DNA of 64,000 nt from Shinella sp. WSJ-2. Lineage in GTDB: Bacteria; Pseudomonadota; Alphaproteobacteria; Rhizobiales; Rhizobiaceae. Positions within the stretch are counted from its first letter, which is position 1, and each line of letters begins with the position of its first letter. Of the stretch, positions 60,377 to 64,000 are shown piece after piece. Below the pieces are notes generated by a model. That model was not told where the DNA came from, did no database searches, and was given only the letters and a program-made list of their open reading frames with translations. Location of the stretch: positions 62,001 to 126,000 of the forward strand of contig NZ_QWBU01000008.1 in the NCBI RefSeq assembly GCF_003432075.1, given 5' to 3'. A program made the translations under genes and the position numbers.

Positions 60377-60784
60377 TCAAAGCCCGATGGAGACGTCGCG
60401 GCCCGCCGTGCGGATCGACACCGCAAAGCCTGCGATGACGTCGATGAACGTGATCGTCATCAGGATGAAGAAGATTTGCGTCGCCGCGCCCTGCACCAGC
60501 AGGAACTCCACGAGAAACACCACGAACAGCACCATCGACAGCATGTGATCGAGCAGCGCGCGCGAGCCCGGCCGCGTGGCCTTCAGGATCTCCACGAAGA
60601 GCAGCACGAGGGCGATGAAAATCAGGAGATCGCCGAACGCCATGGTCCAGGTCGTGCCCGAGAGCATGTTAACCGCCAGGACCTCGCTGTCGAGAACGGC
60701 AGTGCCGCCATCGCCGAACAGGCCCGTCATGGCGAGGTTGTAGAGGGCGAAGGGGATGATCAGCAGCGGTATGGCCAAAAGCAT
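60377..60784 (-). CDS. Small membrane protein of unknown function
   Basis: The 135-residue protein has four predicted helices (about 5-20, 45-63, 73-95 and 100-120) with LAVNMLSGTTWTMAFGDLLIFIALVLLFVEILKATRPGSR and IFFILMTITFIDVIAGF. I do not recognise a family. The start is uncertain: the ATG at 60784 gives a short cytosolic N terminus and has GGAG about ten bases upstream, while the open frame extends 34 codons further with a charged segment. It lies between phaR and rpmF, convergent with phaR. A conserved rhizobial membrane protein is possible. Confidence 0.7.
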   Translation of the reverse strand: MLLAIPLLIIPFALYNLAMTGLFGDGGTAVLDSEVLAVNMLSGTTWTMAFGDLLIFIALVLLFVEILKATRPGSRALLDHMLSMVLFVVFLVEFLLVQGAATQIFFILMTITFIDVIAGFAVSIRTAGRDVSIGL

Positions 60785-60884
60785 CGGCAAAAACTCCGGG
60801 TAAGCGCCGGGCTGGCGGTTTTCAGACGGTCTTAGCCCAAGATCCGGCACAAGAAAATGTCGGCGCGTCGGAAAGGACAGGGCC

Positions 60885-60917
60885 AAAAAGAAAAGGCCCG
60901 GGAAAATCCCAGGCCTT
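60885..60917 (-). terminator. Terminator of rpmF
   Basis: AAGGCCCGGGA (60893-60903) pairs with TCCCAGGCCTT (60907-60917) with one mismatch around AAA, and the A-rich run 60885-60894 gives a T tract on the minus strand, 24 bases after the rpmF stop. Confidence 0.88.
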
Positions 60918-60941
60918 GATCTCAGCTGATGCCGAAAGCGC

Positions 60942-61127
60942 TTATGCGCTTTCCTTCGGCGTCAGAACCTGGCGACCGCGATACATGCCGGTCTTCAGGT
61001 CGATGTGGTGCGGACGGCGCAGTTCGCCCGAGTTCTTGTCTTCGACGTAGGTCGAACCCTTCAGAGCGTCTGCAGAACGGCGCATACCGCGCTTGGACGG
61101 GCTCGTTTTTCTTTTCGGTACAGCCAT
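60942..61127 (-). CDS. rpmF: 50S ribosomal protein L32
   Basis: L32 is a small subunit protein of the large ribosome. The 61 residues read [20 protein letters not shown], then [35 protein letters not shown], matching alphaproteobacterial L32 throughout. The zinc-binding cysteines present in some L32 forms are absent here, so this is the zinc-free type. The ATG is at 61127 and a terminator follows 25 bases after the stop. It is monocistronic. Confidence 0.97.
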   Translation of the reverse strand: MAVPKRKTSPSKRGMRRSADALKGSTYVEDKNSGELRRPHHIDLKTGMYRGRQVLTPKESA

Positions 61128-61274
61128 TTCACTAACTCCACTTATCGGGCAAACACATCCTCACGCCACCGAATGGCTGACAAGGACATGTCGTTATTTC
61201 GGAAATTTGGCCGGCTTATACACAGCAAAAGCCTGCTTGACCAGTCCTCGTGCTGTTTTTTTCGACTCGTGCCC

Positions 61275-61922
61275 TCAGACCTCGTCTTCAGGGACGATCC
61301 AGGGCTCGGCCTCGGCCGCCGCCTGCCACTTCTGCCAGGCCGGCTGCGCCTTCACGCGCGCCATATAGGCCAATACGGTTTCGTCCTGCGTCAAGCAATA
61401 GGCCTCGAATCGGCTGACAACGGGCGCATACATTGCATCCGCCGCCGAAAACCCGCCGAACAGGAACGGGCCACCGGAGCGGGCGAGCGCATCCTTCCAG
61501 ATCGTCTCGATCCGCGCGACGTCCTCCGTCACCCCGTGGGGCAGATCGATTTTGCCCGGCTTGCGGCGGATGTTCATCGGGCAGGCATTGCGGATGGCGC
61601 GGAAGCCGGAGAGCATTTCCATCGAGATCGACCGCGCTTCGGCGCGTGCCTCCGCATCCCGAGGCCAAAGACCCTTTTCGGGAAAAAGCTCGGCGACATA
61701 TTCGATGATGGCGAGCGATTCCCAGACCCTCACCGCACCATGGTGCAGCACCGGTACCTTGCCCGTCGGCGAGAGGTCGCGGAACTTCGGGTTACCGGCA
61801 GCGAAATCGAAAGGAATTATCTTGTCCGTGAAGGGCACGCCCGCCGATTCCAGCGCAATCCACGGCCGGAAGGACCAGGAGGAATAGTTCTTGTTGCCGA
61901 TATAAAGGATGAGGTCTGTCAT
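61275..61922 (-). CDS. Glutathione S-transferase family protein
   Basis: The 215 residues form a GST with an N-terminal thioredoxin-like domain (IGNKNYSSWSFRPWIALESAGVPF, with the SSW segment in place of a catalytic Ser or Cys) and an all-helical C-terminal domain. Conserved TGKVPVLHHGAVRVWESLAIIEYV fits the maleylacetoacetate isomerase-like branch. The ATG at 61922 follows a strong AAGGAGCCTCCA ribosome binding site; the frame beyond is not conserved. Substrate unknown; probably a detoxification or stress enzyme. Monocistronic between rpmF and mtgA. Confidence 0.9.
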   Translation of the reverse strand: MTDLILYIGNKNYSSWSFRPWIALESAGVPFTDKIIPFDFAAGNPKFRDLSPTGKVPVLHHGAVRVWESLAIIEYVAELFPEKGLWPRDAEARAEARSISMEMLSGFRAIRNACPMNIRRKPGKIDLPHGVTEDVARIETIWKDALARSGGPFLFGGFSAADAMYAPVVSRFEAYCLTQDETVLAYMARVKAQPAWQKWQAAAEAEPWIVPEDEV

Positions 61923-61990
61923 TGGAGGCTCCTTGCGCACGCCGGACCCTAGATCGTCAACACAGGCAGGACCAATGAAAAGCCCTGAAC

Positions 61991-62674
61991 TCAGTCATAA
62001 AGGCATTTGATATAATCGCCCGAACCGCTCGCCCGGCGTTCGATGAGCCGCGCCAGCCGCTGCAATCCGCGCCCCGGCTTGCCGGCATTTCGCTCGATCG
62101 GATTGGGCAGCGAGACGGCGAGAAGGGCGGCCTGGCGGCGCGAGAGCTTTGCGGCGGGCACCTTGAAATGATACTGGGCGGCAGCCTCGATGCCATAGAT
62201 GCCAGGGCCCCATTCGGCGATGTTGAGATAAATCTCCATCAGCCGGCGCTTGCTCCAGACGAAATCCGCCGCCACCGCCAAAGGCAGTTCCATCGCCTTG
62301 CGCAGGAAGGAACGGCCGTTCCACAGGAACAGGTTCTTGGCCGTCTGCATGGGAATGGTGCTCGCCCCGCGCGTCTGCTCGCCGGCAAGCGCCTCGTTGA
62401 CAACGGCACGCATCTGGCCCCAGTCGACGCCGGCATGGCGGCAATATTGCCCGTCCTCGGACATCATTACCGACTGCACGAGATTGGGTGAGATATCCTC
62501 GAACTCCACCCATTGCCGATCATAGCCGCGCAAAAGCACGAGATCGCGCAGCATCAGCGTGGAGACGGGACGGATGAAATCGATCGCATAGAGCACGATC
62601 AGCACATAGGGCAGCGCGACGAATGCCATGAAAGCAAGAGTAATCCGTCGCCAGTTCCGGCGCAGGCGGGTCAT
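61991..62674 (-). CDS. mtgA: Monofunctional biosynthetic peptidoglycan transglycosylase MtgA
   Basis: MtgA polymerises lipid II into glycan strands without a penicillin-binding domain. The 227 residues have one membrane anchor (about 10-32) and the GT51 motifs [19 protein letters not shown] (the catalytic glutamate in SED), [21 protein letters not shown] and [26 protein letters not shown]. The ATG at 62674 has a GGGAGGG ribosome binding site five bases upstream. An in-frame ATG at 62782 would add 36 residues but has a poor binding site. It is divergent from ispA with 208 bp between starts. Confidence 0.94.
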   Translation of the reverse strand: MTRLRRNWRRITLAFMAFVALPYVLIVLYAIDFIRPVSTLMLRDLVLLRGYDRQWVEFEDISPNLVQSVMMSEDGQYCRHAGVDWGQMRAVVNEALAGEQTRGASTIPMQTAKNLFLWNGRSFLRKAMELPLAVAADFVWSKRRLMEIYLNIAEWGPGIYGIEAAAQYHFKVPAAKLSRRQAALLAVSLPNPIERNAGKPGRGLQRLARLIERRASGSGDYIKCLYD

Positions 62675-62882
62675 CCAACCCTCCCTCTCACCGGCCTCTG
62701 CCTCCGAATGATCCGTCTCTGCCCGTGTTTCCGGTACGATGTCCAAGTGCCGGCGCCCATCCTTGCGTCGCTGCGTCTTCATACCGTTCCGGCTTGCCAA
62801 AAACCAGCACTCCCCCGCGATTCTTTGCCGCCGTCCCGTCCTTCCCGTTGCCTCCGCCCGGCACCCATGCCAAAGAGCGGCC

Positions 62883-63800
62883 ATGAGCGCACGTCAACAG
62901 GAATTCCAGGCCCGCCTGAAGGGCAATGCCGAAGCGGTGGAAGCGCTGCTGGCCGACCTGCTTTCCGGCGAAAGGCAGCCGGACGAGATTGCCCGCCCCG
63001 AGCGCCTGATGGCCGCGATGCGCCATGGCGTGCTGAATGGCGGCAAGCGGCTGCGACCCTTCCTCGTCATCGAATCGGCGGCGCTGTTTCCCGGCGTTGC
63101 GCGTGAAACGGCGCTGCGCATCGGTGCCGCACTCGAATGCATCCATTGCTATTCGCTGGTGCATGACGACCTGCCGGCGATGGACGACGACGACCTGCGC
63201 CGGGGCCAGCCGACCGTGCATATTGCCTTCGACGAGGCCGCCGCGATCCTAGCAGGCGACAGCCTGCTGACGCTCGCCTTCGATGTCGTCGCAGCACCCG
63301 AGACGCAACTGCCGGATGCCACCAAGATCGCGCTCGTTGTGGCGCTGGCGCGCGCCGCCGGCATCGGCGGCATGACCGGTGGCCAGGTGCTCGACCTGGC
63401 AGCGGAAAAAACAGCGCCGGACGAGAACGGCATTGTCACGCTTCAGGCAATGAAGACCGGCGCGCTTCTGCGTTTCGCTTGCGAAGCCGGTGCGATCATC
63501 GCCGGCGCGTCCGGCGACGAGCGGCTGGCGCTGCGCCGCTACGGCGAGACCGTGGGCCTCGCCTTCCAGATCGCCGACGACCTGCTCGATCTCACCGCCG
63601 ACGCCGCGACCATGGGCAAGGCGACGGGCAAGGATGCCGACCGCGGCAAGGCGACGCTGGTGTCGCGCCGCGGCCAGGCCTGGGCGGAAGATCGCCTTCA
63701 GGCGCTTGTGACGGAGGCCGAGGCGCTGCTTGCGCCATTCAGCCATCGGGCCGCAATCCTGATCGAAACCGCCCATTTCATTGCCAATCGCAGGAACTGA
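62883..63800 (+). CDS. ispA: Polyprenyl (farnesyl) diphosphate synthase
   Basis: IspA makes farnesyl diphosphate from isopentenyl and dimethylallyl diphosphates, feeding isoprenoid and quinone synthesis. The 305 residues contain the first aspartate-rich motif [10 protein letters not shown] (D95, D96 and D101-D104) and the second DDLLD at 232-236, plus [18 protein letters not shown] and [14 protein letters not shown]. The ATG at 62883 gives the typical N terminus [12 protein letters not shown]. The frame is open 48 codons upstream, but that segment is antisense to mtgA. hisC begins 4 bp after the stop. Confidence 0.95.
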   Translation: MSARQQEFQARLKGNAEAVEALLADLLSGERQPDEIARPERLMAAMRHGVLNGGKRLRPFLVIESAALFPGVARETALRIGAALECIHCYSLVHDDLPAMDDDDLRRGQPTVHIAFDEAAAILAGDSLLTLAFDVVAAPETQLPDATKIALVVALARAAGIGGMTGGQVLDLAAEKTAPDENGIVTLQAMKTGALLRFACEAGAIIAGASGDERLALRRYGETVGLAFQIADDLLDLTADAATMGKATGKDADRGKATLVSRRGQAWAEDRLQALVTEAEALLAPFSHRAAILIETAHFIANRRN

Positions 63801-63804
63801 CGTC

Positions 63805-64000
63805 ATGAGCAAATTCTGGTCGCCGATCGTCGCCACGCTCAAGCCCTATGTCGCAGGTGAACAGCCGCGCATTCAAAACCTCACCAAGCTCAACACCAAC
63901 GAAAACCCCTATGGCCCCTCGCCCAAGGCGATCGCCGCCATGCAGGCCGCCGTCGCCGACAGCCTGAAGCTCTATCCGGACCCCTCGGCGCTGGCGCTGT
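63805..64000 (+). CDS. hisC: Histidinol-phosphate aminotransferase HisC (partial)
   Basis: HisC transaminates imidazole-acetol phosphate in histidine synthesis with PLP. Only the first 65 residues are present: [20 protein letters not shown], then the highly conserved [20 protein letters not shown] and KLYPDP, which mark the substrate-binding N terminus of this aminotransferase class. The gene runs past the right edge. It begins 4 bp after ispA, so the two may share a transcript. Other aminotransferases of the same fold are possible, but the [14 protein letters not shown] block is characteristic. Confidence 0.9.
   Translation, partial: MSKFWSPIVATLKPYVAGEQPRIQNLTKLNTNENPYGPSPKAIAAMQAAVADSLKLYPDPSALAL

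Noticed and set aside
62739-62882. Upstream extension of ispA by 48 codons
   Set aside because: It overlaps the mtgA promoter and possible mtgA coding sequence, and lacks similarity to farnesyl diphosphate synthases. The ATG at 62883 gives the normal N terminus.
1-64000. tRNA, rRNA, CRISPR, prophage or insertion sequence
   Set aside because: No cloverleaf with a TTCGA-type arm, no direct-repeat/spacer array, no integrase, transposase or structural phage gene was found, so the region reads as continuous core chromosome.

Overview
The window is about 64 kb of dense, GC-rich chromosome that reads as core genome of a rhizobial alphaproteobacterium (Rhizobiaceae: Rhizobium, Agrobacterium, Sinorhizobium or Shinella type; genus not resolved). 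Supporting features are the rpoH-carD-fdxA-S4-helicase block, the acnA-ccmABCDG block, phbB/phbA divergent from phaR, an alphaproteobacterial Mic60 gene inside the heme cluster, IalB, DUF2794 and DUF1223 proteins, and motifs matching CtrA and EcfG/RpoE2 binding consensus. No tRNA, rRNA, prophage, transposon, plasmid origin or CRISPR array was seen.

Layout. 0-5 kb: sdhD (cut by the left edge) and sdhC, a small secreted protein, then a leftward run of an ETF-beta-type lysine methyltransferase, an EVE protein, a YciI protein, gpsA and tsaD. 5-11.3 kb: rightward hemC, hemD, mic60, hemY, a TerB protein, a glutamine amidotransferase and a YggT protein. 11.4-19.3 kb: ppa, a secreted protein, a GNAT enzyme, typA, a PhoD phosphatase and an M3 peptidase. 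19.3-28.3 kb: a TerC-like DUF475 membrane protein with a long leader, an unlisted 54-residue protein, the tctCBA uptake system, an orphan binding protein, the tctD/tctE two-component pair and a LysE exporter. 28.4-34.1 kb: a MarR regulator with a Bcr-type efflux pump, a 58-residue secreted protein, and thiBPQ behind a TPP riboswitch. 34.3-42.6 kb: an M48 lipoprotein protease, rpoH, carD, fdxA, an S4 protein, an SUV3-like helicase and thpR. 42.7-49.1 kb: the tesA esterase divergent from its ABC/FtsX partners, a Bax-inhibitor-1 protein, DUF2794 and DUF1223. 49.3-55.7 kb: acnA, ccmABCDG and a SixA phosphatase. 55.7-64 kb: IalB, DUF1232, phhB, phbB, phbA, phaR, a small membrane protein, rpmF, a GST, mtgA, ispA and the start of hisC.

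How it fits together. Most genes serve central functions: respiration (sdh, acnA, heme and cytochrome c maturation), carbon storage (phb genes and phaR), translation and tRNA modification (typA, tsaD, rpmF) and nutrient uptake (tct, thi). The most interesting signals are in non-coding DNA. Exact GGAAC-N16-CGTT promoters of the EcfG general-stress type lie upstream of rpoH and of the DUF475 gene. The DUF475 leader is about 265 nt long and has two upstream CACCTCC copies able to pair with the Shine-Dalgarno sequence GGAGGTG, so it is a candidate new RNA switch. Perfect TTAA-N7-TTAA CtrA boxes precede a small secreted-protein gene and the GNAT gene. A 19-bp palindrome occurs identically in two distant intergenic regions.
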